Assembly: GCA_937998635.1 (NCBI GenBank)
Contig: CALLDA010000079.1
Span: 1 to 10,052, forward strand
DNA length: 10,052 nt
Reading direction: 5' to 3'
From: an uncultured Pseudomonadales bacterium
GTDB lineage: Bacteria; Pseudomonadota; Gammaproteobacteria; Pseudomonadales; Porticoccaceae
Made by a program: the position numbers and the translations under genes. Below the pieces are notes generated by a model. It made no database searches and was not told the DNA's origin. It worked only from the letters and a program-made list of their open reading frames with translations. Shown piece by piece: positions 1-6,845 of this stretch (position 1 is its first letter; each line of letters begins with the position of its first letter).

Positions 1-991
1 TAGTGCCAGGGAGGAATAAACCGGTGTCCGTGCTTGTATCGATACCACTGGCGCTGGCGCTAACATTGATACTGGCACTAGCGTGACGACGCAAGGATTC
101 ACTGGCTTTGGCGCCAGTGGCGAAGACAGGAATTTCCACCTGTCGGCTCAAATCAACCCCAGCCATCTCGGCATTAATATGTAAGGTCCAGTTATGGTAG
201 CTGCTGTCTGGGATGGCCGAAGGCGGCAAGTCTTCCGGCACCTCAAACAAAAACTGGGCGGAGGTTGAGCGACTACTGCGCATGGGCTGGACGGTATCAC
301 TATATTGCCAGACGACGCTCTGGCTTGAAGATTTACCCTGGCGGTAGTGGCGCACGCAATCCAGCGATACCTGAAGGTCGGTACCCGGTGGCAGGGGCGT
401 GGCCAGGTGGATGTTGCCAGCGACATCACCGCCGATGGCTCCCGGATAGGGATCCAGTGTTACTTTGATCTGACCAAAACGACGCCAGTCGAGGGTTTTG
501 CGAATGGCCAGGGCGATAATTGCCAACCCCGCAATGGGAAATAAAACGGCAAACCAGATAGCCTGATTGCCCTTATTGAGTTCGTCAGGAATCGCCAGCA
601 TGGCCGGGGCCGACAGTAAATTCCAGATCAACGCGAAGCCCCAGAGTAGACCGCCGGTAAGAGCAAAGCTGTCTTTAATTTCGGGGGAAGCCCAACTTTT
701 CCGGCCCAGCCAGGGGGTGTCGCTGTCAAGCAATACCGGGTTATCTGTTGGGGCTTTTAAGCCCCAATAAACCAGACCACCGCCGACCAGACTAAAGACG
801 ATGCCAATAATGACTGCGGCAAGTAATGATTCCGCATCACTGGCAGACAGTTTGGCTCCGGAAAAGACGGTCGGCAGCTCTGGAATCGCCTTGAACAGCA
901 GCAGGCCCAGCCCAGGCAAAAAGAAAAACGCGCCAAAAATAGCGAGAAAAATACTGTTATTCCGTTGTTTGGTTTTCGTGCTAATTGGCAT
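1..991 (-). CDS. Conserved multi-pass membrane protein, 5' part only (runs off left edge)
   Basis: An open minus-strand frame of 330 codons begins with ATG at 991-989 (MPISTKTKQRNN...) and has no stop before the window edge, so the C-terminus is missing. A basic N-terminus is followed by four hydrophobic segments at about residues 13-33, 57-80, 112-135 and 145-165. A soluble stretch rich in beta-type residues then starts near the motif LDPYPGAIGGDVAGN (about 179-193). The last visible residues (about 297-330) are rich in Ser, Ala and Thr. The layout, with a Gly-rich motif after the last helix and a soluble domain ending in EIPVFATG, resembles uncharacterised proteins that I associate, with moderate certainty only, with the DUF3592 label in pseudomonads. 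I cannot assign a function. A GGGAGG sequence lies about 17 bases before the ATG, too far for a good ribosome binding site, so the start is only moderately sure. It is divergent from the gene at 1117. Confidence 0.75.
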   Translation of the reverse strand, partial: MPISTKTKQRNNSIFLAIFGAFFFLPGLGLLLFKAIPELPTVFSGAKLSASDAESLLAAVIIGIVFSLVGGGLVYWGLKAPTDNPVLLDSDTPWLGRKSWASPEIKDSFALTGGLLWGFALIWNLLSAPAMLAIPDELNKGNQAIWFAVLFPIAGLAIIALAIRKTLDWRRFGQIKVTLDPYPGAIGGDVAGNIHLATPLPPGTDLQVSLDCVRHYRQGKSSSQSVVWQYSDTVQPMRSSRSTSAQFLFEVPEDLPPSAIPDSSYHNWTLHINAEMAGVDLSRQVEIPVFATGAKASESLRRHASASINVSASASGIDTSTDTGLFLPGT

Positions 992-1116
992 GTTGTTTAT
1001 CCGGTGATCAGCCTCCCTGGATTGAGCGTGATTTATTTGCCCTTCTGCGAGGCCAGGCTGAACTTGTGTTATAACTCGCTATCTTACCGAGGTATTGCTA
1101 AAACAGGACAACTGCA

Positions 1117-1530
1117 TTGAAGAGGCCGATATCAGTATCAATCATCGCCTGGTTTTACGTCGCCTATTCTGTGGTGACCTTGTTACCTAAAATATTTATT
1201 TTAACGTCTCCAGAAGGACAGCACGGACTTAGCGAATTAATGTCGGCATATCAACACAAAGAAATAGTTTCTGTACCCCTCTGGTTTCAGGTTTTCTTCT
1301 CATATTTGGCTTCACCGGTATCGATGATAGCGGGAATATTAATGCTAAAGGGTAATGTTTGGGGTCGACATCTCATAACTACCTGGATTCCATGTGCGCT
1401 GCTGCTCACCCTCCTGGTTACCGGGTTTTCGGCTTCCTTTGTTGCCAAGCTCCCTTTTGCTGCTATCATTTTATTTTTCTTATTTCGCCCTGTTTCCAGT
1501 CAATATTTTAAAGCAGAAGCGTCAAACTGA
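1117..1530 (+). CDS. Small four-helix membrane protein, unknown function
   Basis: This 137-residue protein starts with TTG at 1117. AGGA at 1105-1108 lies 8 bases upstream, and an in-frame TAA at 1099-1101 rules out an earlier start. Four hydrophobic segments are visible at about residues 5-27, 55-77, 86-107 and 111-127, with a short polar loop between the first two (about 30-52). The N-terminus is basic (MKRPIS), suggesting it faces the cytoplasm. No catalytic motif or named family can be recognised. The neighbour on the left is divergent, and a 250-base gap follows, so it is probably transcribed alone. The hydrophobic pattern, good ribosome binding site and lack of a competing frame support it as a real gene, but its role is unknown. 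Confidence 0.72.
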   Translation: MKRPISVSIIAWFYVAYSVVTLLPKIFILTSPEGQHGLSELMSAYQHKEIVSVPLWFQVFFSYLASPVSMIAGILMLKGNVWGRHLITTWIPCALLLTLLVTGFSASFVAKLPFAAIILFFLFRPVSSQYFKAEASN

Positions 1531-1589
1531 ACTATCTAGCAAACGCTCACGGGCTAATTTCTAATCTGGCAGCACCGTAAAATTATAAA

Positions 1590-1643
1590 CTCACAAGGGC
1601 CGTCTGGTGTGAGCGACCAATCAGGCGTCGCCATTGCTGGTCG
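1590..1643. other. Two abutting potential hairpins in the intergenic gap
   Basis: CTCACA (1590-1595) can pair with TGTGAG (1608-1613) around a 12-base loop. Immediately next, CGACC (1614-1618) can pair with GGTCG (1639-1643). Inside that stem AAT pairs with ATT, and GGC pairs with GCC around a short loop, with small bulges between. No T-run follows, so these are not classic intrinsic terminators. They could be a 3' end structure of the upstream gene, a leader element of the downstream gene, or a small RNA. The pairing is seen in the sequence; any role is inference. Confidence 0.35.
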
Positions 1644-1693
1644 GAACAAGTCTGTTCAATACCCGCGGACTTCTTTATTCTTCTATTCTCTGT

Positions 1694-1725
1694 GCTGTCG
1701 GTCATAGGCGCTGTCTATCATAGGC
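1694..1725. repeat. Two tandem copies of a 16-base unit
   Basis: GCTGTCGGTCATAGGC (1694-1709) is followed directly by GCTGTCTATCATAGGC (1710-1725). The copies agree at 14 of 16 positions, the two differences being adjacent. They end 55 bases before the start codon at 1781. A tandem pair at 16-base spacing in a likely promoter region could be a regulator binding site or a chance slippage duplication. I do not recognise the unit as a known operator. Confidence 0.6.
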
Positions 1726-1780
1726 AATATCCTGAACTACTCGACTGCACAGACATGTATGCCAGTATTGGCGCTCTTTA

Positions 1781-2959
1781 ATGGACGGTTTTATGAAATT
1801 AGAAGGTATTAAGGTTCTCGATTTATCCCTGTTTTTGCCAGGCCCTCTGCTGACGCAGATGATGGTGGATCACGGTGCAGAGGTGATCAAGCTGGAGCCG
1901 GTTAACGGCGGTGAGCCAAATCGACAGATCGGCCCGAAGATAGATGGTCAGACGGTTTATTTTGCCAATACTCACCGGGGTAAAAAAAGTGTTCAGCTGA
2001 ATTTGAAAACCGTTGAGGGTAAGGAGATGGCCCTTAAGCTAGCTGAGCAGGCGGATGTCGTCATCGAGGCTTTTCGCCCCGGCGTGGTTGATCGCCTGGG
2101 GGTCAGCTATGCCGATATCAAAGCCCGTAATCCGGCTATTGTCTATGCGTCCTTATCCGCCTTTGGCCAAACCGGCCCCTATGTCAAGAAACCGGCACAT
2201 GATCTGGCTACCGAAGCTTACGCTGGTATTCTCAGCGCCAACCTGGGCTTTGACGGCAAGCCCGCGATTCCGGCTATTCCCAACGCTGATATGCTGACCT
2301 CCATGATGGGTTTATCCGCCGTGTTAATGGCGCTACTGCGACGTAAAGATACCGGTGAAGGCGACTATATCGATCTAGCAATGATGGATTCACTGATTGC
2401 CTGCGTACCCAATAATATGGGCTCGGTTTTTGCCGAGAAAAAAGCCCCGGTAGTCAAGGAAGAACGCACCTGGGGTGGTTACGCCATGTACAATATCTAT
2501 GAAACCAAAGATAACAAATATATCGTGCTGGGCGCATCGGAAATGCATTTCGCGGTGAATGTCTTAACAAAGATGGAACGCACCGACCTGATTGGGTTTT
2601 GCGAGCCGCCGCCCGGGCCCAACCAGAATCCAGTTAAAGCATTTTTTACAGAAACCTTTCGCAGTCAAAGCCAGGCCTACTGGATAGAGTGGTTTGAGGA
2701 TGTCGACGCGGCCTTTGCGCCGGTGAACGATTTACGGCAGGCGGCAGATGATCCACAAATACGCGCCCGGGAGATGATTGTCGAGGACGAACAGGGCCGC
2801 GAGCATATCGGCATTCCCATTAAATTCCGCAATGAGCCGGGCAAGATAGATTTTATCGCGCCGGAGCTGGGTGCCCATAATGAGGAAGTTGCCTTAACGC
2901 TGGGCTACAGCAAGGACCAGATTCAGGCCATGAAAGCTGGTGGCGTGTTTGGCGCTTAG
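1781..2959 (+). CDS. Class III CoA-transferase / acyl-CoA racemase family enzyme (CaiB/BaiF family)
   Basis: This 392-residue protein has the usual length for family III CoA-transferases, cytoplasmic dimers that move CoA between carboxylic acids or epimerise 2-methylacyl-CoA. The N-terminal signature is GIKVLDLSLFLPGPLLTQMM (about 9-28), followed by GAEVIKLEP (32-40), the THRGKKSVQLNL region (64-75), ADVVIEAFRPGV (91-102), and SAFGQTGPY (126-134). Asp170 in PNADMLTSMMG matches the catalytic Asp of formyl-CoA transferase. His140 lies 30 residues before it, the spacing of the His/Asp pair in alpha-methylacyl-CoA racemases, so either reaction is possible. The downstream segment TGEGDYIDLAMMDSLI (191-206) is also typical. 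A second in-frame ATG at 1793 (MKLEGIKVLD) better fits the family N-terminus. Neither start has a strong ribosome binding site. The YjdF-like gene follows after 24 bases. The substrate cannot be told from sequence. Confidence 0.93.
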   Translation: MDGFMKLEGIKVLDLSLFLPGPLLTQMMVDHGAEVIKLEPVNGGEPNRQIGPKIDGQTVYFANTHRGKKSVQLNLKTVEGKEMALKLAEQADVVIEAFRPGVVDRLGVSYADIKARNPAIVYASLSAFGQTGPYVKKPAHDLATEAYAGILSANLGFDGKPAIPAIPNADMLTSMMGLSAVLMALLRRKDTGEGDYIDLAMMDSLIACVPNNMGSVFAEKKAPVVKEERTWGGYAMYNIYETKDNKYIVLGASEMHFAVNVLTKMERTDLIGFCEPPPGPNQNPVKAFFTETFRSQSQAYWIEWFEDVDAAFAPVNDLRQAADDPQIRAREMIVEDEQGREHIGIPIKFRNEPGKIDFIAPELGAHNEEVALTLGYSKDQIQAMKAGGVFGA

Positions 2960-2983
2960 GCCCTGATCGAAAGTTTAAGTCTA

Positions 2984-3739
2984 TTGCCGAAGACGATTAC
3001 CGAGGCCCATGCACCGAAGCTCATGAATATGCCCCTTAATACTTTGCGCAATCCATATCTGATGGTGCTGGCATTATTATTCGCTGTGGAATGCGTCCTA
3101 TTGGCGATTTCACCCATCGACCGGGAAGCCTGGCTACTGGAAAACGTCTTAGCCCTGGTCTTCGTCGTCGTGATGGTCAGTACTTATAAAGCATTTCCGC
3201 TATCGCGCATTTCCTACAGCCTGATCTTCCTGTTTATGGTGCTCCATGAAGTGGGCGCTCACTACACCTACGCGAAGGTGCCTTACGATGAGTGGTGGCA
3301 ATCTCTGTTTGGCTATAGCCTGAACGAAAGCCTGGGTTTCGAGCGCAACCATTTCGACCGGCTGGTGCATTTTAGTTACGGTTTATTACTTGCCTATCCG
3401 ATTCGGGAAATATTTATTCGCATTGCTGGTGTGCGAGGGTTTTGGGGCTATTTTCTACCCCTCGATTTGACCATGTCGACATCGATGATGTTTGAATTGT
3501 TTGAGTGGGGGGCCGCCGAAGTTTTCGGTGGTGAACTGGCCATGGATTATCTGGGTATTCAGGGGGATATCTGGGATGCCCACAAAGATATGGCGCTGGC
3601 GAGCCTTGGGGCCCTGATAGCAATGATGGTCACAGCATCAATCAACTTCTCCCTGCAAAGGGATTTTGCTCAGGAATGGCAAAAAAGCCTCCAGATAAAG
3701 AGCCACCTGCCGCTTGGTGAGGAGCAAATTAAGCATTAG
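2984..3739 (+). CDS. DUF2238 (YjdF-like) inner-membrane protein
   Basis: This polytopic membrane protein of about 251 residues matches the DUF2238 family, represented by Escherichia coli YjdF, whose biochemical role is unknown. Family hallmarks are HEVGAHYTY (88-96), RNHFDRLVHFSYGLLLAYP (121-139), FELFEW (170-175) and GIQGDIWDAHKDM (191-203). These conserved His, Asp, Glu and Trp residues lie close to hydrophobic segments, suggesting a membrane-embedded or metal-binding site, but that is inference. Hydrophobic segments occur at about 25-43, 52-68, 77-90, 128-148, 155-172 and 203-222. The frame opens with TTG at 2984. ATG codons at 3023 and 3029, just before the first helix, are equally plausible because none has a clear ribosome binding site. 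It lies 24 bases after the CoA enzyme and is probably cotranscribed with it. Confidence 0.9.
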   Translation: MPKTITEAHAPKLMNMPLNTLRNPYLMVLALLFAVECVLLAISPIDREAWLLENVLALVFVVVMVSTYKAFPLSRISYSLIFLFMVLHEVGAHYTYAKVPYDEWWQSLFGYSLNESLGFERNHFDRLVHFSYGLLLAYPIREIFIRIAGVRGFWGYFLPLDLTMSTSMMFELFEWGAAEVFGGELAMDYLGIQGDIWDAHKDMALASLGALIAMMVTASINFSLQRDFAQEWQKSLQIKSHLPLGEEQIKH

Positions 3740-3765
3740 ATGTCAGTCATGCCCCGCTGTCATCT
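3738..3765. repeat. Imperfect inverted repeat overlapping the stop of the DUF2238 gene
   Basis: AGATGTCAG (3738-3746) faces CTGTCATCT (3757-3765). Eight of nine positions pair, with a T-T mismatch and a 10-base spacer. No T-run follows, so it is weak as a terminator. It lies upstream of the DUF805 gene and could equally be an operator or have no role. Confidence 0.3.
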
Positions 3766-3802
3766 GAATCTATCTATTGGGGAGACATAAAGGACTTACT
3801 AA

Positions 3803-4156
3803 ATGAACTGGTATCTTGAGGTATTAAAAAACTATGCGGTTTTCACCGGCAGGGCGAGAAGAACAGAATATTGGATGTTCGTCCTCTTCAATCTAATTAT
3901 CGTCTTAGCAATAGCTTTTATTGAAGGGATGTTAGGAAGTATCGGTGTAGTGGGTATGATATACAGCTTAGCGGTGTTAATACCCAGTATCGCGGTCGGA
4001 GTCCGCAGACTTCACGACACAGATCGGTCTGGCTGGTGGTTACTGATAGGCTTAGTGCCTTTAATCGGCGCGATCGTGCTGATTGTGTTTATGGTTCTGG
4101 ATAGTTCGCCTGGTCAAAATGAATACGGCCCAAACCCCAAAGACCAGGCTACCTGA
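3803..4156 (+). CDS. DUF805 (YhaH-like) small membrane protein
   Basis: This 117-residue protein is a typical full-length DUF805 member, like Escherichia coli YhaH. The family has no established function. Signatures are an N-terminal amphipathic stretch with FTGRARRTEYW (14-24), then VRRLHDTDRSGWW (67-79), and a C-terminal tail DSSPGQNEYGPNP (100-112). Hydrophobic segments lie at about 25-41, 46-64 and 79-99. The start is well supported: AAGGA at 3790-3794 sits 8 bases before the ATG. An intrinsic terminator follows just after the stop, so the unit ends here. The 63-base gap from the DUF2238 gene may carry its own promoter, though I see no convincing hexamers. It converges with the SPOR-domain gene. 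Confidence 0.93.
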   Translation: MNWYLEVLKNYAVFTGRARRTEYWMFVLFNLIIVLAIAFIEGMLGSIGVVGMIYSLAVLIPSIAVGVRRLHDTDRSGWWLLIGLVPLIGAIVLIVFMVLDSSPGQNEYGPNPKDQAT

Positions 4157-4159
4157 ATA

Positions 4160-4185
4160 GCGCATCCAGGGGTGCGCCTGTTTTT
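4160..4185 (+). terminator. Intrinsic terminator after the DUF805 gene
   Basis: GCGCATCC (4160-4167) pairs with GGTGCGC (4171-4177) with one bulged T and a three-base loop, and TTTTT at 4181-4185 follows after a short gap. It begins a few bases after the stop at 4156 and separates this gene from the convergent SPOR-domain gene. Confidence 0.7.
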
Positions 4186-4212
4186 AAGATCCAATAGCGG
4201 CGGCGGTAAGGG

Positions 4213-5148
4213 CTATTTGTCTTTACTGATCCAGGTACCACTCAAACCCAGCGTTGAATGCAGGCGTTCGGCATCCCGCTTAGCCTCGTCCTGAGAAATG
4301 TAACCAAAGGCTCTGATTCTGTATAAGGTTTGGTTTTTGACCTGGATATCCTGTATCTGAGCGTTTTCTACGACGCCTTGAACTTTTTTAAGTAGTTTTG
4401 CCGCTGAAGTTGGATCTGAGAATGCCCCGATATTGATGAACCAGGGACTCTCATCCAGTAGTGCCGTGTTTGTAGGTGATACGCTCACAGGTGCTCCATT
4501 CACAGGCATTCTGGTTTCTTTTTGTATTTGTATAATGGCCTTTACCGGTGCAGGTGTTTTAGCCGCAGGCTCTGCGATGGTTGGTGCCTCAATGGCAGAT
4601 TTAGGCTCTGGCTCATGTAGTGGCACGGGGGTATCCGGGACGGATTTCTGGTGGTGTGTAACGCTTCCCGTTGATATTGCTGGCGCGGTCTGAGCCAAAG
4701 ACTCCAGCTCAGCCACTGTAGCATTTAGCTCAATTATCTTAGCCTGTAGCTCTGCAACCTGGGTTTCCAGCTGGGTAATTGTAACCAGTAGTGCGTTGGT
4801 AGCACTATTTAGACCGGACTCACTAAGAACAGGCGTTTCGTTTTTATCAGGAAACTCAGTTTTGAACGCGTCTAATTTAACTGACAATTGCTCCTGATAA
4901 CCACTGATCAAAGTTATACCGGAAATCAGGATAATCGCGATGACGATAGCCAGCATAACTTGATTATCTGCTTTGCGCCCCGGTACGGCCTCAGACCATG
5001 ATGATTTGCTCTCGCGGGCGATTCTCGCTAGTTCAGAGAAGGATTGTGGTTTGCCTGCTCTGGCCTCAACCTGGTCAGAGCCTTGCTTTGTATCATCGAT
5101 CTCCTCACCCTGATCCTGGTTGTGGTTCGAGTTTTGGGTGCTTGCCAT
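4213..5148 (-). CDS. Membrane-anchored coiled-coil protein with C-terminal SPOR domain
   Basis: This 311-residue protein has a bitopic layout. A polar, acidic cytoplasmic N-terminus (1-62) is followed by one hydrophobic helix (about 63-83, VMLAIVIAIILISGITLISG). A periplasmic coiled coil comes next (about 113-152, with repeats such as LETQVAELQAKIIELNATVA), then a Pro- and Ala-rich linker (about 155-230). The C-terminal SPOR domain spans about 235-311, starting PWFINIGAFSDPTSAAKLL and ending LGLSGTWISKDK. SPOR domains bind denuded septal glycan, so a role in division or cell-wall remodelling is likely. The layout recalls FtsN or DedD, but the sequence does not identify it as either and no division genes adjoin it. 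AAGG and AGG (within the 15 bases before the ATG) could serve as a ribosome binding site. It is monocistronic by context: 173 bases separate it from the methyltransferase upstream. Confidence 0.9.
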   Translation of the reverse strand: MASTQNSNHNQDQGEEIDDTKQGSDQVEARAGKPQSFSELARIARESKSSWSEAVPGRKADNQVMLAIVIAIILISGITLISGYQEQLSVKLDAFKTEFPDKNETPVLSESGLNSATNALLVTITQLETQVAELQAKIIELNATVAELESLAQTAPAISTGSVTHHQKSVPDTPVPLHEPEPKSAIEAPTIAEPAAKTPAPVKAIIQIQKETRMPVNGAPVSVSPTNTALLDESPWFINIGAFSDPTSAAKLLKKVQGVVENAQIQDIQVKNQTLYRIRAFGYISQDEAKRDAERLHSTLGLSGTWISKDK

Positions 5149-5321
5149 CTAGCCTGCCTTACATAGGGTTAAATCAAATAGGATAAAATCACCTTTTTGG
5201 ATAGTTTTACAGGGATTATCGGCAGTTTTTGATGGTGAAAGCGCTAGCCATTGTGAGGCCCTATGACAAATCTGGATATTGGTAATAATCATAAATATGG
5301 GTATGCAAAGTTATCTAATGA

Positions 5322-5921
5322 TTAGCTGATTTTTTGCCACACTAACAAACGATTATTAGCCGGCATGGCATTATCTTCAGTGAGGCTAAAGCCTTCATCG
5401 TGAGCCAGCTCATTCAGTGCTTCAAAATCCCTGATACCCTGATGAGCGCCGCGCTCTTTCAGCCAGGCGTCGAAACGGGCGTTGCTGTCGGAGGTATATT
5501 GATTGTCATAATTAAATGGCCCATAAATCGCTAACACGCCATTTTCAGGCAAAATCTCGCCGAGCCGGGAAAACATATTTTCAACACTCGACCAGGCCAT
5601 AATATGGCAGGTGTTGGCGGTGAATACCGCGTCGATGGGCTGAGTGATTGGCCACCGCGGGGCGTCAACATCCAGCTCCAGCGGAGCTTGTAGATTGTCC
5701 GCGGGGAAGGCTTCTAGCCATGCATTGATACCGGGATGATTCTCGTTCAGGTCACTGGTTTGCCAGGTGGTCGGGGCGAGTCTGGGGGCAAGATACACTG
5801 CGTGCTGGCCGGTACCACTGCCAATTTCCAGAACAGACTGGCAGGTTTCGAAAACTCGCTGGAGTATCTCCAGGATAAAGCGCTTGTTGTTCTCACAGGC
5901 GGGCGAGCTGGGCAATTTCAT
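5322..5921 (-). CDS. DUF938 family SAM-dependent methyltransferase
   Basis: This 199-residue protein is full length for the DUF938 family of class I methyltransferases; the substrate is unknown. The SAM-binding motif I is VLEIGSGTGQHA (30-41). An acidic residue after strand 2 (TSDLNE, Asp57) and LDVD (83-86) would complete the cofactor site. Family-specific motifs are SPACENNK (6-13), ANTCHIMAW (102-110), YGPF (133-136), TSDSNARFDAWL (143-154), GIRDFEAL (162-169) and MPANNRLLVW (186-195). A run of five G (in ATAGGGGGC) about 9 bases before the ATG provides the ribosome binding site. It follows yaaA after 48 bases on the same strand, so the two are probably cotranscribed from the yaaA promoter. 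Confidence 0.93.
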   Translation of the reverse strand: MKLPSSPACENNKRFILEILQRVFETCQSVLEIGSGTGQHAVYLAPRLAPTTWQTSDLNENHPGINAWLEAFPADNLQAPLELDVDAPRWPITQPIDAVFTANTCHIMAWSSVENMFSRLGEILPENGVLAIYGPFNYDNQYTSDSNARFDAWLKERGAHQGIRDFEALNELAHDEGFSLTEDNAMPANNRLLVWQKIS

Positions 5922-5969
5922 AATCGAAAGCCCCCTATGTAAAAGCTCCGTATGCTCAAGCCCAGCAGG

Positions 5970-6764
5970 CTACGCATCCTGAGGCTCGCGAGTGAATACC
6001 CACTCTCGTGCAGACGACATAGCTGCGTTATAGCTATAGCCTTCACTGTCGAATTGCTTGAGTTGTTCGACATCTTCAATGCGGTTGCGAATCGCGTAGC
6101 CGACCATCAGACCGCGGGCTTTTTTTGCGTAAAAACTGATAATTTTGTATTTGTCGCCTTTCCAGTCTTTAAATACCGGGGTGATTACCTCGGCATTTAA
6201 ATCTTTAGGCTGAACGGCTTTAAAATATTCGTTTGACGCCAAATTGACCAGAGTTGGGAGGGGCTGCGTAGCCAGTGCTTCATTGAGCGAATCGGTAATG
6301 GTGCTGCCCCAGAATTCATAGAGATCCTTGCCTCTATGATTAGCAAAGCGGGTACCCATTTCAAGCCGATAGGCCTTGATCAAGTCCAGGGGCCGCAATA
6401 AGCCATATAAGCCGGATAATATTCGCAGACGGCTCTGGGCCCACTGCAGATCCTGGTCAGACAGGGTGTCTGCATCTATACCGACATAAACATCACCCTT
6501 GAACGACAGCAGAGCCTGTTTGGCATTATCCAGAGTCAGGTTTTTATCCCAGTTAAGGTAGCGACCAAAATTCAGGTCACCCAGCTTGTCGCTGATTTTC
6601 ATCAACTCCGATACCTGGGGAGGTGACAACTCGCGCAACTGCTGAATTAACTCGTCCGCTTCGTCGAGGAAATAAGCATCGCTAAAAAGTGCGGTGGCCG
6701 AATTAGCCTTTGATTTGTCGACTTCAAGGTCCAATTTTTTTGCAGGGGAAATGACCATTAACAT
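5970..6764 (-). CDS. yaaA: Peroxide stress protein YaaA (DUF328)
   Basis: This 264-residue protein matches YaaA in length and along its whole sequence. YaaA limits intracellular free iron during hydrogen peroxide stress in Escherichia coli, where it is under OxyR control. The family has been reported to be a DNA-binding protein with a novel fold. Conserved blocks are MLMVISPAKKLD (1-12), ISDKLGDLN (57-65), ALLSFKGDVYVGIDA (84-98), LRILSGLYGLLRPLDLI (113-129) continuing to YRLEMGTR (132-139), LYEFWG (148-153), VNLASNEYFKAV (173-184) and KIISFYAKKARGLM (207-220). The start aligns with the family N-terminus, and GAGG lies 11 bases upstream of the ATG. It is divergent from the M48 lipoprotein gene. 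I see no OxyR site that I could defend. Confidence 0.96.
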   Translation of the reverse strand: MLMVISPAKKLDLEVDKSKANSATALFSDAYFLDEADELIQQLRELSPPQVSELMKISDKLGDLNFGRYLNWDKNLTLDNAKQALLSFKGDVYVGIDADTLSDQDLQWAQSRLRILSGLYGLLRPLDLIKAYRLEMGTRFANHRGKDLYEFWGSTITDSLNEALATQPLPTLVNLASNEYFKAVQPKDLNAEVITPVFKDWKGDKYKIISFYAKKARGLMVGYAIRNRIEDVEQLKQFDSEGYSYNAAMSSAREWVFTREPQDA

Positions 6765-6806
6765 TATCTGTAGTGCCTCGATTTAATCTCGCCTGATTTG
6801 CGAGTT

Positions 6807-6812
6807 ATTATA
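6807..6812 (-). promoter_or_regulatory. Candidate -10 element for yaaA
   Basis: On the minus strand this reads TATAAT, a perfect sigma-70 -10 hexamer, about 43 bases before the yaaA ATG. The expected transcript start near 6800 would give a leader of about 35 bases. The region 16-18 bases upstream shows no good -35 match, so activator help is possible. The complementary strand reads TATTAT (6806-6811) and could serve as a weak -10 for the divergent lipoprotein gene. Confidence 0.45.
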
Positions 6813-6845
6813 CCTGTCACGACCCAACGGAACAGGAAGCGTATT

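Noticed and set aside
45..120. Perfect 10-base inverted repeat CCACTGGCGC / GCGCCAGTGG with a 56-base spacer
   Set aside because: Both arms are inside the coding frame and arise from repeated Ala, Thr, Gly and Ser codons. The spacer is long and there is no other sign of an element.
265..1007. Several plus-strand frames of 65-68 codons
   Set aside because: They lie antisense to the long continuous minus-strand membrane protein and show no domain, signal or ribosome binding site.
4433..4693. Plus-strand frame of 86 codons rich in Gly, Ser and Ala
   Set aside because: It is antisense to the linker of the SPOR-domain gene. Its composition is explained by the opposite strand.
5149..5321. Possible promoter hexamers for the SPOR-domain gene (TTGTCA and GATAAT on the minus strand)
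   Set aside because: The hexamers are not spaced as a pair, and neither has a suitable partner at 16-18 bases.
6731..6745. T-rich stretch on the plus strand that could suggest a terminator
   Set aside because: It encodes Lys codons of the conserved yaaA N-terminus and has no stem before it.
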